Positions 10,969 to 21,806 of a DNA stretch of 64,000 nt are shown in pieces. Made by a program: the position numbers and the translations under genes. The number at the start of each line of letters is the position of its first letter. Position 1 is the first letter of the stretch. Under the pieces are notes generated by a model, which saw nothing but the letters and a program-made list of their open reading frames with translations, was not told where the DNA came from and did no database searches. Origin of the DNA: Marivivens sp. (GTDB lineage: Bacteria > Pseudomonadota > Alphaproteobacteria > Rhodobacterales > Rhodobacteraceae); NCBI GenBank assembly GCA_030827165.1, contig JAURFB010000001.1:1-64000 (forward strand). Reading direction: 5' to 3'.

Positions 10969-11394
10969 TCAATCACTCCGTCCCGCCTTCAGATACTGAA
11001 GGATTGCAGGCGCGAAATGTAAAGGCCCGCCATTGTGCAGCAGGGGGAAATCTTGCCCCAGAACGGCGATCGAGCGATGGCTAGGCAGGCGCTTTCCCTC
11101 CGCGGTGTCGAGATCGACAACCAAGGCCAGAGGCACGTTCTGTATCGCCTCGGCCCGCAGGAGACCGACGCCTCGCGCCTCGATCCTGCCGAAGATTGGC
11201 GCGGGCGCCGTCAGCAGCACGCCCTTGTCGGACGATCGCGTCGCTATGGTGCGGTCGTCCGAGATGAGCGTGGCGCCAAGCGCCATGAGGTGAAGTGCGA
11301 GCGAGGATTTGCCCGAGCCGGATGCGCCGAGGATCAATACCCCGCGTCCGCCCAGCGCCACTGAGCTTGCGTGGAGAATCTCGGTATCGGGCAC
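10969..11394 (-). CDS. hprK: HPr kinase/phosphorylase, short alphaproteobacterial form
   Basis: GASGSGKSSLALHLMALGATLISDD P-loop; only about 141 aa. Confidence 0.93.
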   Translation of the reverse strand: MPDTEILHASSVALGGRGVLILGASGSGKSSLALHLMALGATLISDDRTIATRSSDKGVLLTAPAPIFGRIEARGVGLLRAEAIQNVPLALVVDLDTAEGKRLPSHRSIAVLGQDFPLLHNGGPLHFAPAILQYLKAGRSD

Positions 11395-11399
11395 TTTGG

Positions 11400-13130
11400 C
11401 TAGACCGGAAGGCCAACGACAAACCGCGCGCCGAGGGGCTCGGAGGTTATATCGGCTTCGGTCGGGCGGATATTCTCGGCCCAGATCACCCCGCCATGCG
11501 CCTCGACGATCTGTTTCGAGATCGCAAGGCCGAGGCCCGAGTTATTGCCGAACTGGCCGGCGGGGCGTTCGGAATAGAACCGTTTGAAGATTTTGGTCAG
11601 CGCCTGCTCGGGGATGCCGGGGCCGGTATCCTCGACAACCACCAGAACACGGTTCTCGCGCCGGCGAGCCCAGACGCGGATCGCGTCGCCCTCTTCGCAA
11701 AAGGAGATGGCGTTGGTGATCAGATTGACAAAGACCTGCGCCAGACGATCTTCGAGCCCGTTGATGTAAATCGGCTGCGGCGGAAGGTCAGAGATATATT
11801 CAATCCCCTTGTCGCGCGCCTCGTGGCCGAGGAATTCGCCAAGATTGGCCAACATTTTCAGAAGCTCGAACTGTTTTTCCTCCTCGCGCACCAGCTCGCT
11901 GTCGAGGCGCGAGGCGTTTGCGATGTCGCTCACCAGCCTGTCGAGGCGGCGGACATCGTGTTCGATCACCTCGAGAAGTTTCTCGCGTTGGTCGTCGCGC
12001 TTGGCGACCCGCATCGTGCCCACGGCAGAGCGTGGCGAGGCAAGCGGGTTCTTGATCTCGTGCGAGACATCGGCGGCAAACTGTTCATTGGCTTCGATCC
12101 GCTCATAAAGCGCCGCGACCATGCCGCGCAGCGCCCCGGACAGGCGGCCGATCTCGTCGGGCCGGGCCGTCATATCGGGGATACGGATGCGGCTGGGCGC
12201 CATCCGGCGGGCATTGCGATCACGGCCAAGTTCGGCAGCCGCGGCTAGATCGGCAAGCGGATTGGCGATTGCCGAGGCCAGAACAAGGCTCAGACCGATC
12301 GAAACCACGATGCCGATGACAAACATCTGGAGGACCAGCTCGCGCTCGCGCCGGATCAGGGTTTCCATCTCGCCCGCGGCACTCAGCAGCGCGACGACAC
12401 CGACCGGGGTTTCCCCCTGATAGACAGGCGTGCTCACGAGGAAATAGGTTTCGCCGTTCGCGTCCCGATCAGTCTGGACACGAGTGCCTTCGGCCATGAC
12501 GGCGGGGGCCATGGACCGAATTTCATCCGCCCGGACGGTTACAGGATTGTTCGACGATCCCCAGCTGAGCAGGCCAGCAACCCCCTCCCACAGACCGTTG
12601 AGGAAATCGGTCAGGATGGTGCCGCCATATTCCTGTGAAAGCCCCGCGACGGCCTGGGGCTGGGCCGCGGCCACGCGCTCAGCGACTACGGCACCGCCAG
12701 CGTCCACCACAAACACTTCAACGCCGCCGCGAAGATCGAGGCCATCCAACAAGCCAGCAACATTCGCCTCGGCGCTGCCAAGGCCAGCCGCACCCGGAAG
12801 CTGGGCTTCGAGAACGTCGGCGATCAGTTCGGCCTCGTTCACGAGGCCATTGGCGCGCTGATAGATCAGGTTGTCGCGCGACGGGTTGAGATAGAGCACC
12901 CCGACAACAAGGATCACGATCGCCAAGAGATTGAAGATGATGATCTTGCGCGCCAGCGGCGATCGGTTCAACCGGACGATCCCGCGCCGGGGTTTGCCAG
13001 CACGGGTCTCGCTTTCCTGGGCCATGTCGGGGGCGACCCAATCGTCTCCCAAAAGCACGTCGGCGCGATCATGGGCGGCCTTACGGACCGACCGCAGGTC
13101 GCGCACGTCGATTTCAGGATTTGAGGCCAT
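11400..13130 (-). CDS. chvG: Sensor histidine kinase ChvG
   Basis: Two TMs, HAMP, FAADVSHEIKNPLASPRSAV H-box, NNSGLGLAISKQIVEAHGG; next to chvI. Confidence 0.93.
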   Translation of the reverse strand: MASNPEIDVRDLRSVRKAAHDRADVLLGDDWVAPDMAQESETRAGKPRRGIVRLNRSPLARKIIIFNLLAIVILVVGVLYLNPSRDNLIYQRANGLVNEAELIADVLEAQLPGAAGLGSAEANVAGLLDGLDLRGGVEVFVVDAGGAVVAERVAAAQPQAVAGLSQEYGGTILTDFLNGLWEGVAGLLSWGSSNNPVTVRADEIRSMAPAVMAEGTRVQTDRDANGETYFLVSTPVYQGETPVGVVALLSAAGEMETLIRRERELVLQMFVIGIVVSIGLSLVLASAIANPLADLAAAAELGRDRNARRMAPSRIRIPDMTARPDEIGRLSGALRGMVAALYERIEANEQFAADVSHEIKNPLASPRSAVGTMRVAKRDDQREKLLEVIEHDVRRLDRLVSDIANASRLDSELVREEEKQFELLKMLANLGEFLGHEARDKGIEYISDLPPQPIYINGLEDRLAQVFVNLITNAISFCEEGDAIRVWARRRENRVLVVVEDTGPGIPEQALTKIFKRFYSERPAGQFGNNSGLGLAISKQIVEAHGGVIWAENIRPTEADITSEPLGARFVVGLPV

Positions 13131-13133
13131 TCC

Positions 13134-13835
13134 TTATTCTTCGTTGTAGCGGTAGCCGATCCCGTAGAGGGTCTCGATCGCGCTGAAATCGTCGTCAACC
13201 TGGCGCATCTTCTTGCGCAGGCGCTTGATGTGGCTGTCGATGGTCCGTTCGTCAACATAGACCTGATCGTCATAAGCCACGTCCATCAACTTATCGCGCG
13301 ACTTCACAAAGCCGGGGCGCTGGGCAAGTGCCTGAAGCAGCAGGAACTCGGTCACTGTCAGCGATACGTCGAGGCCCTTCCACTTTACCGCGTGGCGCAG
13401 CGGGTCCATGGTCAGCTCGCCGCGGATCATGATCTTGTTCTCTTCGCTGTCGTCTATCACGTCGCCGGCAATGGCATCCTGACGGCGCAGGAGTGCGCGA
13501 ATGCGTTCAACCAGAAGCCGCTGCGAGAACGGCTTTTTCACGTAATCGTCGGCGCCCATCCGAAGGCCGAGAACTTCGTCGATCTCATCGTCATTGGATG
13601 TCAGGAAGATGACCGGCATCGACGTTTTCTGGCGGAGGCGCTGGAGCAGATCCATCCCGTCCATACGGGGCATCTTGATATCCAGAACCGCCATATAGGG
13701 GAGTTTCTTGTTGAATGCGTCCTGTGCGGCCTGGCCGTCGTTGTAGGTCTCGACCTCGAAGCCTTCGGCCTCAAGCGTAATGGATACGGACGTCAGGATG
13801 TTACGATCGTCGTCGACGAGTGCAATCTTTTGCAT
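13134..13835 (-). CDS. chvI: OmpR-family response regulator ChvI
   Basis: [35 protein letters not shown] phospho-Asp, winged-helix C-terminus; next to chvG and pckA. Confidence 0.95.
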   Translation of the reverse strand: MQKIALVDDDRNILTSVSITLEAEGFEVETYNDGQAAQDAFNKKLPYMAVLDIKMPRMDGMDLLQRLRQKTSMPVIFLTSNDDEIDEVLGLRMGADDYVKKPFSQRLLVERIRALLRRQDAIAGDVIDDSEENKIMIRGELTMDPLRHAVKWKGLDVSLTVTEFLLLQALAQRPGFVKSRDKLMDVAYDDQVYVDERTIDSHIKRLRKKMRQVDDDFSAIETLYGIGYRYNEE

Positions 13836-13872
13836 GGGTTAGCCCCTTTCTTTTGCATGGGTTAGCCCCTTT
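13827..13872. repeat. 23-bp perfect tandem duplication spanning the chvI RBS/start codon
   Basis: CTTTTGCATGGGTTAGCCCCTTT occurs twice in tandem. Confidence 0.95.
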
Positions 13873-14149
13873 TGCTCGATGGTGTTTGCCTGTTTTTTGT
13901 CACTTTTTCTCTTTTTTACCTCACCGAATCAATCCCAAACTCTGTTTCCGCAGCCAGCCCCCCCCCCCAATTGGGCCTCTATTTCGCTTAAGAATGGCTA
14001 AATTGTCTCAGTGTGGTTGGCCGCGCCTTGATGGTTGCGCTAACAGGCAAATGGTTGCGCTAACTGCGACAACCATGCCTTTTCCGTCGCGAAGGCATGG
14101 TGCTAAGTGGGCCCACAAGGGGCGACAGCCCGATACCAGGAGCAAGACA

Positions 14150-15748
14150 ATGGACCAAGGACGGGTCAATCCCACCATGAAGCTTGATCATCAGGGCATC
14201 ACGGGGCTGGGCCAGGTCTATTACAACCTTCTCGAGCCCGATCTGATGCAAAAGGCCATCGAGCGCGGCGAAGGCACGCTCGGCCAAGGCGGAACGCTTC
14301 TTGTCACCACCGGCAAACACACCGGCCGGAGCCCCAAGGACAAGTTCGTCGTTCGCACCCCTGATGTTGTCGATACGATCTGGTGGGACAACAACCCGCC
14401 GATGGAGCCCGCCGCCTTCGACCAGCTCTATTCCGACATGACCGCCCATATGAAGGGCCGCGATTATTTCGTGCAGGATCTTTTCGGCGGCGCTGATCCG
14501 GCGCACCGGCTCGACGTGCGGATGGTGACGGAACTGGCCTGGCATGGCCTCTTCATCCGCCACCTGCTCCGCCGCCCCGAGCGGGCCGAACTTGACGGGT
14601 TCACCCCCGACTGGACGATCATCAACTGCCCGACCTTCAAGGCCGATCCGGCCCGCCACGGCTGCCGGACCGAGACCGTGATCGCCCTCAATTTCGCGGG
14701 CAAGATGATCCTGATCGGCGGCACGGAATATGCCGGCGAGAACAAGAAATCAGTCTTCACGCTTCTCAACTATCTCCTGCCCGAAAAAGGCATCATGCCG
14801 ATGCACTGCTCGGCCAACCATGCCCCCGGCAACCCGGTCGATACCGCGGTGTTCTTTGGCCTGTCGGGCACCGGCAAGACGACCCTTTCGGCCGATCCAA
14901 GCCGCGTTCTTATTGGCGACGACGAGCACGGCTGGTCGGATCGCGGCACCTTCAATTTCGAAGGTGGCTGCTATGCCAAGACCATCAGCCTCTCGGCAGA
15001 GGCCGAGCCGGAAATCTATGCGACTACCCAGAAGTTCGCGACCGTGATCGAGAACATGGTGTTCCATCCCGAGACCAAAGAGCTTGATTTCGAAGACAGC
15101 TCGCTCACCGCGAACATGCGCTGTGCCTATCCGCTCGACTATATCTCGAACGCAAGCGAGACAGCGCTTGGCGGGCATCCCAAGAACATCATCATGTTGA
15201 CCTGCGACGCCTATGGCGTGCTGCCGCCGATCGCGCGTCTGACGCCGGCGCAGGCCATGTATCATTTCCTGTCCGGATTTACCTCGAAGGTGGCCGGCAC
15301 CGAGCGCGGCGTCACCGAGCCCGAGCCGACCTTCTCGACCTGCTTCGGTGCGCCCTTCATGCCGCGCCGCCCCGAGGTTTATGGCAAGCTTTTGCAGGAA
15401 AAGATCGCCACCCACGGCGCGACCTGCTGGCTGGTCAACACCGGCTGGACCGGCGGCGCCCATGGCATTGGCAAGCGGATGCCGATCAAGGCGACCCGTG
15501 CGCTCCTTTCGGCGGCTCTGGACGGAACGCTGATCGAGTCGACCTTCCGCAAGGATCAGAACTTCGGCTTTGACGTGCCGGTAACTGTCGAGGGTGTGGA
15601 TGCGCGCCTTCTCGACCCGCGCAGCACCTGGGCCGACACCGCGGCCTATGACAAGCAGGCACACAAGCTGGTCGAGATGTTTGCCGCGAACTTTGCAAAA
15701 TACGTCCCCTATATCGACGAGGACGTGAAGGCCGCCGCCATCGGCTGA
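14150..15748 (+). CDS. pckA: Phosphoenolpyruvate carboxykinase (ATP)
   Basis: [28 protein letters not shown] kinase signature. Confidence 0.97.
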   Translation: MDQGRVNPTMKLDHQGITGLGQVYYNLLEPDLMQKAIERGEGTLGQGGTLLVTTGKHTGRSPKDKFVVRTPDVVDTIWWDNNPPMEPAAFDQLYSDMTAHMKGRDYFVQDLFGGADPAHRLDVRMVTELAWHGLFIRHLLRRPERAELDGFTPDWTIINCPTFKADPARHGCRTETVIALNFAGKMILIGGTEYAGENKKSVFTLLNYLLPEKGIMPMHCSANHAPGNPVDTAVFFGLSGTGKTTLSADPSRVLIGDDEHGWSDRGTFNFEGGCYAKTISLSAEAEPEIYATTQKFATVIENMVFHPETKELDFEDSSLTANMRCAYPLDYISNASETALGGHPKNIIMLTCDAYGVLPPIARLTPAQAMYHFLSGFTSKVAGTERGVTEPEPTFSTCFGAPFMPRRPEVYGKLLQEKIATHGATCWLVNTGWTGGAHGIGKRMPIKATRALLSAALDGTLIESTFRKDQNFGFDVPVTVEGVDARLLDPRSTWADTAAYDKQAHKLVEMFAANFAKYVPYIDEDVKAAAIG

Positions 15749-15762
15749 CCTTTTCGCCGCGC

Positions 15763-16524
15763 CTAGAATAGGGCGCGGCGCACCAGATTAAGCGCAGCGA
15801 TGAGCAGCACGAATTGGGTCACCTTGCGAAAGGTGGCCTGATCAAGCCTGTCATGGATCGCCAGCCCCGCGGCCATGCCAAGCCCGGCCGGAAGGATCAT
15901 CAGCGCCGAAAGGGGCAGGGTCTCGGACCGAAGCACCCCGGACTGAAGATGCGCACCGAGAAGGACGAAGGCGCCAAGCGCATAGATCACACCCTGAATG
16001 CGAAGATGATCGGTCTTGGGCGTATCAATTGCAGTCAGATAGGCCACGGTCGGCGGCCCCCAGACGCCGCTGACACCGCCGACAAAGCCTGCGAAGCCGC
16101 CGATCAACGCTCCGATCCAGGGACGCGGCTGAAACCTCGGTTTCCATCCGGCCAGCTGCATCGACGTGAAGGCGGCGACCGGAAGGCCGATCAGCAAGAA
16201 CAGCGCCTCTTGCGAGAGGGCGCGCACCAGATGGGCGCTGACATAAAGGGCGACGGTGAGGCAGATCAGGAAAACACGAAAGCGCCGGATTGATCCCCAT
16301 GCCTCGCGCCAGCCCTGCCGCATTGCCTGCCAGAAATTGGACACGAAAGTTGGCAAGATCAACATGGCCAGCGCGACGTCGGGCGGCAGAAACATCGACA
16401 GGCCCGAGATCATGATCATCGGCATGGCAAAGCCCGTCGCCCCCTTGACCAGACCGGCCAGAAGGGTGATGCCGAAAGCAAGCGCCAGATGCGCGGGGGT
16501 GATGGCCGAGAAAAGCTGATCCAT
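15763..16524 (-). CDS. Sulfite exporter TauE/SafE (TSUP) family permease
   Basis: Multi-TM, GLVKGATGFAMPMIMISGLSMFLPPDVALAMLILPTFVSNFWQ. Confidence 0.85.
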   Translation of the reverse strand: MDQLFSAITPAHLALAFGITLLAGLVKGATGFAMPMIMISGLSMFLPPDVALAMLILPTFVSNFWQAMRQGWREAWGSIRRFRVFLICLTVALYVSAHLVRALSQEALFLLIGLPVAAFTSMQLAGWKPRFQPRPWIGALIGGFAGFVGGVSGVWGPPTVAYLTAIDTPKTDHLRIQGVIYALGAFVLLGAHLQSGVLRSETLPLSALMILPAGLGMAAGLAIHDRLDQATFRKVTQFVLLIAALNLVRRALF

Positions 16525-16694
16525 GCGCGTCAGTTACAACGAAGCGAAGGGCTTGGCAGCAGGATTCTGCAGCGACATTTATGTTCAAACCTAGCTTTCG
16601 TCTTGAATTAAAGTTGCGCTGCAGTTGCGAAGTAGATATTTCTGCATGAGCAAAAGAGGAGCCCGCGATGCCGCACGATGGACAGGAATTCCCG

Positions 16695-18347
16695 ATGACC
16701 GGCCAACCCCTTCTGGAAGACCTTACAAGCCTCACAGCGGCCGCGCTGCCCCCGCTGCAAAGTCTGCTCGACACCGCCAAGAACGCCGTTCACGCCCTTG
16801 TCAGCAAGGACGGACGCGTTTCGGCCGCGCTGATTGAGGCCAACCAATCGGCTGCGCATGGGCTGTCGTGGCTTGCCACCTATGTGAACTGTCTTGAGCA
16901 GATGCACGGCTGGGCCGAACGCCTCGGCGCCGATGGCAAGTTTGGCGAGACAGAGGCGCTGATTCTGCAGATCGCCTTCGGCGAGTATCTGGCGCAGTTG
17001 CGCGGCGGCATCCCGATGTCGCAGACCGAGATATTCCGCCTGTCCGACCTCGGCCTTGATGCCTTGGCTCTCGCCACGCCCGAGATTGACCGCTTGATCG
17101 CCGCCGGCAACACGCAGGCCGCCCGCGAGCGGCTGGTTGCGCTGATGCAGGAACAGGCCGCCAATATCACCGTCGGCAATCCCGGCCTCGAGGACGAGCT
17201 CGAGATGATCCGCGAGCAATTCCGGCGCTATGCGGCCGAGAAAGTCGAACCCTTTGCCCATGACTGGCACCTGAAGGACGAACTGATCCCGATGGAGGTC
17301 ATCGAAGAGCTGGCCGAGATGGGCGTTTTCGGTCTGACTATCCCCGAAGAGTTCGGCGGCTTTGGCCTATCCAAGGCGTCGATGGTCGTTGTCTCGGAAG
17401 AGCTTTCGCGCGGCTATATCGGCGTGGGCTCGCTCGGCACCCGTTCCGAGATCGCTGCCGAACTGATCCTGTGCGGCGGCACCGAAGAGCAAAAGACCAA
17501 ATGGCTGCCGCGCCTTGCCAGCGGCGAGACCCTGCCGACTGCCGTGTTCACCGAGCCCAACACCGGCTCTGATCTCGGCTCGCTACGCACCCGTGCAGTC
17601 AAGGGCGACGACGGCAACTATGTCGTCACCGGCAACAAGACGTGGATCACCCACGCCGCGCGCACCCATGTGATGACGCTTCTGGCGCGGACCGATCCCG
17701 ACACCACGGATTATCGCGGCCTGTCGATGTTCCTTGCCGAAAAGACCCCAGGCACCGACGCGGCCCCCTTCCCCACCCCCGGCATGACCGGCACCGAGAT
17801 CGAGGTTCTCGGCTATCGCGGCATGAAAGAATACGAGCTGGGCTTCGACAATTTCGCGGTGAAGGGCGAGAACCTTCTGGGCGGAGTTGAAGGCAACGGA
17901 TTCAAACAGCTGATGCAGACCTTCGAGAGCGCCCGTATCCAGACCGCCGCCCGCGCCATTGGCGTGGCTCAATCGGCACTCGATGTGGCCATGCAATACG
18001 CGCAGGACCGCAAGCAGTTTGGCAAGCAGCTCATCGCCTTCCCGCGTGTGTCGGGCAAGCTTGCCATGATGGCGGTCGAGATCATGATCGCCCGCCAGCT
18101 CACCTATTTCAGCGCCCGCGAGAAAGATGCCGGGCGCCGGTGCGACCTTGAGGCAGGTATGGCCAAACTTCTCGGCGCCCGCGTCGCATGGGCCGCAGCC
18201 GACAACGGCCTCCAGATCCACGGCGGCAACGGCTTTGCGCTCGAATACAAGATTTCCCGCATCCTGTGCGACGCACGGATTCTCAACATCTTTGAAGGCG
18301 CAGCCGAGATTCAGGCGCAGGTGATCGCGCGGCGTCTGCTCGACTAG
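16695..18347 (+). CDS. mcd: Acyl-CoA dehydrogenase, probable (2S)-methylsuccinyl-CoA dehydrogenase
   Basis: ACAD core (FTEPNTGSDLGSLRT, ARIQTAARAIGVAQSALD) with the long N-terminal extension typical of Mcd in the ethylmalonyl-CoA pathway. Confidence 0.85.
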   Translation: MTGQPLLEDLTSLTAAALPPLQSLLDTAKNAVHALVSKDGRVSAALIEANQSAAHGLSWLATYVNCLEQMHGWAERLGADGKFGETEALILQIAFGEYLAQLRGGIPMSQTEIFRLSDLGLDALALATPEIDRLIAAGNTQAARERLVALMQEQAANITVGNPGLEDELEMIREQFRRYAAEKVEPFAHDWHLKDELIPMEVIEELAEMGVFGLTIPEEFGGFGLSKASMVVVSEELSRGYIGVGSLGTRSEIAAELILCGGTEEQKTKWLPRLASGETLPTAVFTEPNTGSDLGSLRTRAVKGDDGNYVVTGNKTWITHAARTHVMTLLARTDPDTTDYRGLSMFLAEKTPGTDAAPFPTPGMTGTEIEVLGYRGMKEYELGFDNFAVKGENLLGGVEGNGFKQLMQTFESARIQTAARAIGVAQSALDVAMQYAQDRKQFGKQLIAFPRVSGKLAMMAVEIMIARQLTYFSAREKDAGRRCDLEAGMAKLLGARVAWAAADNGLQIHGGNGFALEYKISRILCDARILNIFEGAAEIQAQVIARRLLD

Positions 18348-19555
18348 GTTTCGACGGGACGCTTCTCGCCAAGCCTTGGGTGCAGTTTTCCGGCCAACAC
18401 CCAGGCAATAACCATGCCGACGCCGCCCGCGAGGAACACCGCCGAAACCGGCGCGAAGGCGAGAACCGCCCAGGCCACCGCCGGAGTCAGGATGCCCGAG
18501 GCGTCGCGATAGCTTGCAAAAACCGCCGCCATTTCCGTTCGCTCCGATGGCTTCACGGCCATGAGAAAAGGCAGGCTGCCCGACACATCCAGTGCGACAA
18601 GGAAAAACGACATGGCAAGCATTGACCAATAGGTAACCCACGGCCAATCGGCAGCGCCCCAGGCTACCACGCCGCAGATCGCGGCCCCGGCAAAGGCAAA
18701 GCGCACCGAGGTCTTGACTCCGATCCGGTTGACGACCTTCAACATGACCGGCGCGACGAAGAGGATCGCGTTGGCAAGAGACACCGCCGCCGCGCCCCAG
18801 TATTTTCCGATCCCGCTCTCGACGCAAAAGATCGGCAGATACACGATGTAGACCCACCAGCCGCAGGAGCGGATTGTCGCAAAGGTCCAGCCGGCCACAA
18901 GGCGCGGCTGGGCGAAAAAGCGGCCGATGAAGGCATAGGGGTTGGGCGCGGGACCGCGGGCCTTGGTGATCTGTTTGCCGTTGCCAAGGCGCAAGCGCCA
19001 GAAGGTCAGGACCATCAGGACCGCAAAGAGCGAGGCGACGACGAAGGGCAGGCCCCACCAGCGGTCCATCATCCACACGCCAAGGAATGGCCCGACCGAC
19101 CAAGGCAGGGCGGAATAGACAAGGCGCGCGGTTTCGTTTTTGCCAAGGTCGGTGCGCTGAATATAATCAAGCACATAGGCCGACAAGCTGATCGACGAAA
19201 TCGTCGCGGCAAGGGCATTGGCCATGATCGCCCCGGCGACGAGCATCGGGGAATTTGTCAGCGCCAGCGCCACGCCGACAAGATAGAGAACCCCCGCCGA
19301 CGTATAGAGCCAGCGGCGAGGAACAAACCGCGAGACGAATGGCACGGTCGCGCCAAAGATCAGCGCGGCCAGTCCGACGAAAAAGTAGATACGGCTGACG
19401 ATCGCGGCATCACCAAAGGCGTTGTATATCGCCAGCGGCATGACGGACAGCAAGAGCCCGCGCACACCGGCCTCAAGCGCCGCAAGCAACGCGAAGTGAT
19501 GCACCTTCGGCGTCGGTGCGTGGGTGATGTAAACTGGGCTGCGCGGGGCAATCAT
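18344..19555 (-). CDS. MFS transporter
   Basis: About 12 hydrophobic segments, no recognised substrate signature. Confidence 0.85.
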   Translation of the reverse strand: MIAPRSPVYITHAPTPKVHHFALLAALEAGVRGLLLSVMPLAIYNAFGDAAIVSRIYFFVGLAALIFGATVPFVSRFVPRRWLYTSAGVLYLVGVALALTNSPMLVAGAIMANALAATISSISLSAYVLDYIQRTDLGKNETARLVYSALPWSVGPFLGVWMMDRWWGLPFVVASLFAVLMVLTFWRLRLGNGKQITKARGPAPNPYAFIGRFFAQPRLVAGWTFATIRSCGWWVYIVYLPIFCVESGIGKYWGAAAVSLANAILFVAPVMLKVVNRIGVKTSVRFAFAGAAICGVVAWGAADWPWVTYWSMLAMSFFLVALDVSGSLPFLMAVKPSERTEMAAVFASYRDASGILTPAVAWAVLAFAPVSAVFLAGGVGMVIAWVLAGKLHPRLGEKRPVET

Positions 19556-19642
19556 ATCAAGTCAATCTCTTTGGGCGGCATTTGGCGCCCGGACCGGGCC
19601 GCAATCTCGGCCCGCAGCGACATTTCCTGTCGTCGCAACGCC

Positions 19643-20368
19643 CTAGCCTGCCGCCAAGCGTGCTATCAACCTTTGCCGCGCCGCTGGCAAGGCCTTGCGG
19701 CCAAGCGCCGCGAGGAGGCGATGTTCAAGGAAATATCCAGTCGTACCAAGGGCAACCGCGATCTCGGCGTCATGCGCCTCGCCCTCTCCCTTCATCACCG
19801 GCGGCAAGGGTAAAAGCCGGTCTGCCCAGGCCCCCGCCCCTTCGCGGCTGACCGCACGACCCGATTTGGGCGAGATGAACGAGAGGTCTTCGTTGACCCC
19901 CGTTGCGGCACATGCCGACAGGTCGAGCCCATAGCCCAGTTCCTCGAGCAGAGTCATTTCCCATTGCAGATAGGCCAGGGGCCAAAGGTCGGGTTGGCCA
20001 AGCAGGTCGAGCAGATTGACAGTGCGATCGTAAAGGAGCGGGTGGGGTTCGCGCTCGGGCAGGCAGGACGAAAGCAGGGCGCAAACGGCCGACAGTCCGT
20101 CAAGCGCCTGCCGCTCGCTCATCACCAGCGCGGCGCGGCTGCGGATCGGCTCGACCGTGAAGCTGCCCAGATGGGCTTCGAGCCGCGCCTTCCATTCGAC
20201 GTCAAGCTGCGCGCCGGGCTGGAGGATCGGGCCAAGCCTGCGCCCCGCGCCGCCGCGCACGATGCCTGCGGCACGGCCTTTGGTGGGGGTAAACACCTCG
20301 ATGATGACAGAGGTTTCCCCGTGCTTGCGCACAGCCAGTAGAACACCCTGATCCCGCCAGTCAATCAT
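19643..20368 (-). CDS. recO: DNA repair protein RecO
   Basis: [40 protein letters not shown]. Confidence 0.93.
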   Translation of the reverse strand: MIDWRDQGVLLAVRKHGETSVIIEVFTPTKGRAAGIVRGGAGRRLGPILQPGAQLDVEWKARLEAHLGSFTVEPIRSRAALVMSERQALDGLSAVCALLSSCLPEREPHPLLYDRTVNLLDLLGQPDLWPLAYLQWEMTLLEELGYGLDLSACAATGVNEDLSFISPKSGRAVSREGAGAWADRLLPLPPVMKGEGEAHDAEIAVALGTTGYFLEHRLLAALGRKALPAARQRLIARLAAG

Positions 20369-20406
20369 GGCGACATGGGACCGACGCAAACGCCTCAAGG
20401 CAAGGA

Positions 20407-20733
20407 TTATTCGAGGCCCGGCTCATCAAGAAGATGCCGCCCCGCGCGGCTTTCAACTTCGATCACCCACAGATCGGGATCAAAGCTGCATTGGCGGGCG
20501 ATGGCCTCGTCGACCGTGGCTTCCTTGCCCGAGGTCAGCTCGATCCAGCGCCGCTCGCCGGACATCAGATCAAAACTGCGCTGGAAACAGGTAGCCTCAC
20601 CATCGAGCCTGTTGAGTTTGACGAGAACCGCCCCTGCCGTAGTGTCGCCTCGGCGCACCACGAAGGCCGGAACATCGGCAAGCCTGAGCCGCGCAAGATA
20701 GGCCGAGACCCATATCCCGGCCGTCAACCTCAA
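20407..20733 (-). CDS. DUF1491 family protein
   Basis: [41 protein letters not shown]; between era and recO. Confidence 0.8.
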   Translation of the reverse strand: MRLTAGIWVSAYLARLRLADVPAFVVRRGDTTAGAVLVKLNRLDGEATCFQRSFDLMSGERRWIELTSGKEATVDEAIARQCSFDPDLWVIEVESRAGRHLLDEPGLE

Positions 20734-21653
20734 GAATTGCCGTCCTTGAAGTTGAGGCCCATCTCTGAATAACGCTCGGCCTCTTCAAGCCAGTTGGGCC
20801 GTACCTTGACCTGAAGGAAAAGGTGAACCTTGCGACCAAGGAATGCCTCTAGCTCTTCTCGCGCCGCCTTGGAAACCGCTTTCGCCGTCTCACCCTTGTG
20901 GCCCAGAACGATGCCCTTGTGGCCATCACGCGCGACATAGACGACCTGATCGATCCGCGCCGACCCGTCGGGCCGTTCGTTCCAGTGGTCTGTCTCGACG
21001 GTGAGCTGATAGGGCAGTTCCTGATGCAGACGCAGGGTGAGCTTTTCTCGGGTGATCTCGGCGGCGATCATGCGCATCGGCAGATCGGCGATCTGGTCTT
21101 CGGGGAACAAGAGTGGGCTTTCCGGCATCCGGTCGCCCAACCATGCCTTGAGATCGGCGCAGCCATAGCCCTTTTCGGCCGAGATCATGAAAGTCTCGAC
21201 GAAGGGGTAAGCCTCGTTCATCTTTTTCGTCAGCGCCAAAAGCTCCTCGGCCTTCACCCGGTCGATCTTGTTGATCGCCAGCGCCACGGGGCGGTTGCCG
21301 ACCTTGTCCTTGAGGTTATCGAGGATCGCACGAACGCCATCGGTCAGGCCACGGTGGGCCTCGATCAGGAGAACCACGATATCGGCATCCGCTGCCCCGC
21401 CCCACGCGGCGGCGACCATCGCGCGATCAAGCCGTCGGCGCGGGCGGAAAAGGCCGGGGGTATCGACAAAGATGATCTGCCGATCGCCATCCATCGCCAC
21501 CCCGCGAATTCGCGCCCGCGTGGTCTGAACCTTGTGGGTCACGATCGACACCTTGGCCCCCACCATGCGGTTGAGGAGCGTCGACTTGCCCGCGTTCGGC
21601 TCGCCGATCAGCGCCACGAATCCGGCGCGGGTGGTGGTGGACTCAGTCATCAT
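20730..21653 (-). CDS. era: GTPase Era
   Basis: GEPNAGKSTLLNRMVGAKVSIVTHKVQTTRARIRG, NKID, KH-domain C-terminus. Confidence 0.97.
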   Translation of the reverse strand: MMTESTTTRAGFVALIGEPNAGKSTLLNRMVGAKVSIVTHKVQTTRARIRGVAMDGDRQIIFVDTPGLFRPRRRLDRAMVAAAWGGAADADIVVLLIEAHRGLTDGVRAILDNLKDKVGNRPVALAINKIDRVKAEELLALTKKMNEAYPFVETFMISAEKGYGCADLKAWLGDRMPESPLLFPEDQIADLPMRMIAAEITREKLTLRLHQELPYQLTVETDHWNERPDGSARIDQVVYVARDGHKGIVLGHKGETAKAVSKAAREELEAFLGRKVHLFLQVKVRPNWLEEAERYSEMGLNFKDGNS

Positions 21654-21806
21654 GTCAGCCCTTTTGGAGTTGGAACCGGTCGCTATTCCATTTCGCCACC
21701 TTTTACCAGACCGAGCCTTTTCGGCCTGAGCGAGACGGGTTCTTGTTCGAGATCAACCCAGAGTGTAGTCCTTTCAACATTGCAACCCGCAAGAGAAGAA
21801 CCGGCC

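Noticed and set aside
20898-21800. N-terminal part of the 481-aa plus-strand ORF antisense to era
   Set aside because: Only the C-terminal 178 aa from the GTG at 21807 resembles a protein (SNase fold)
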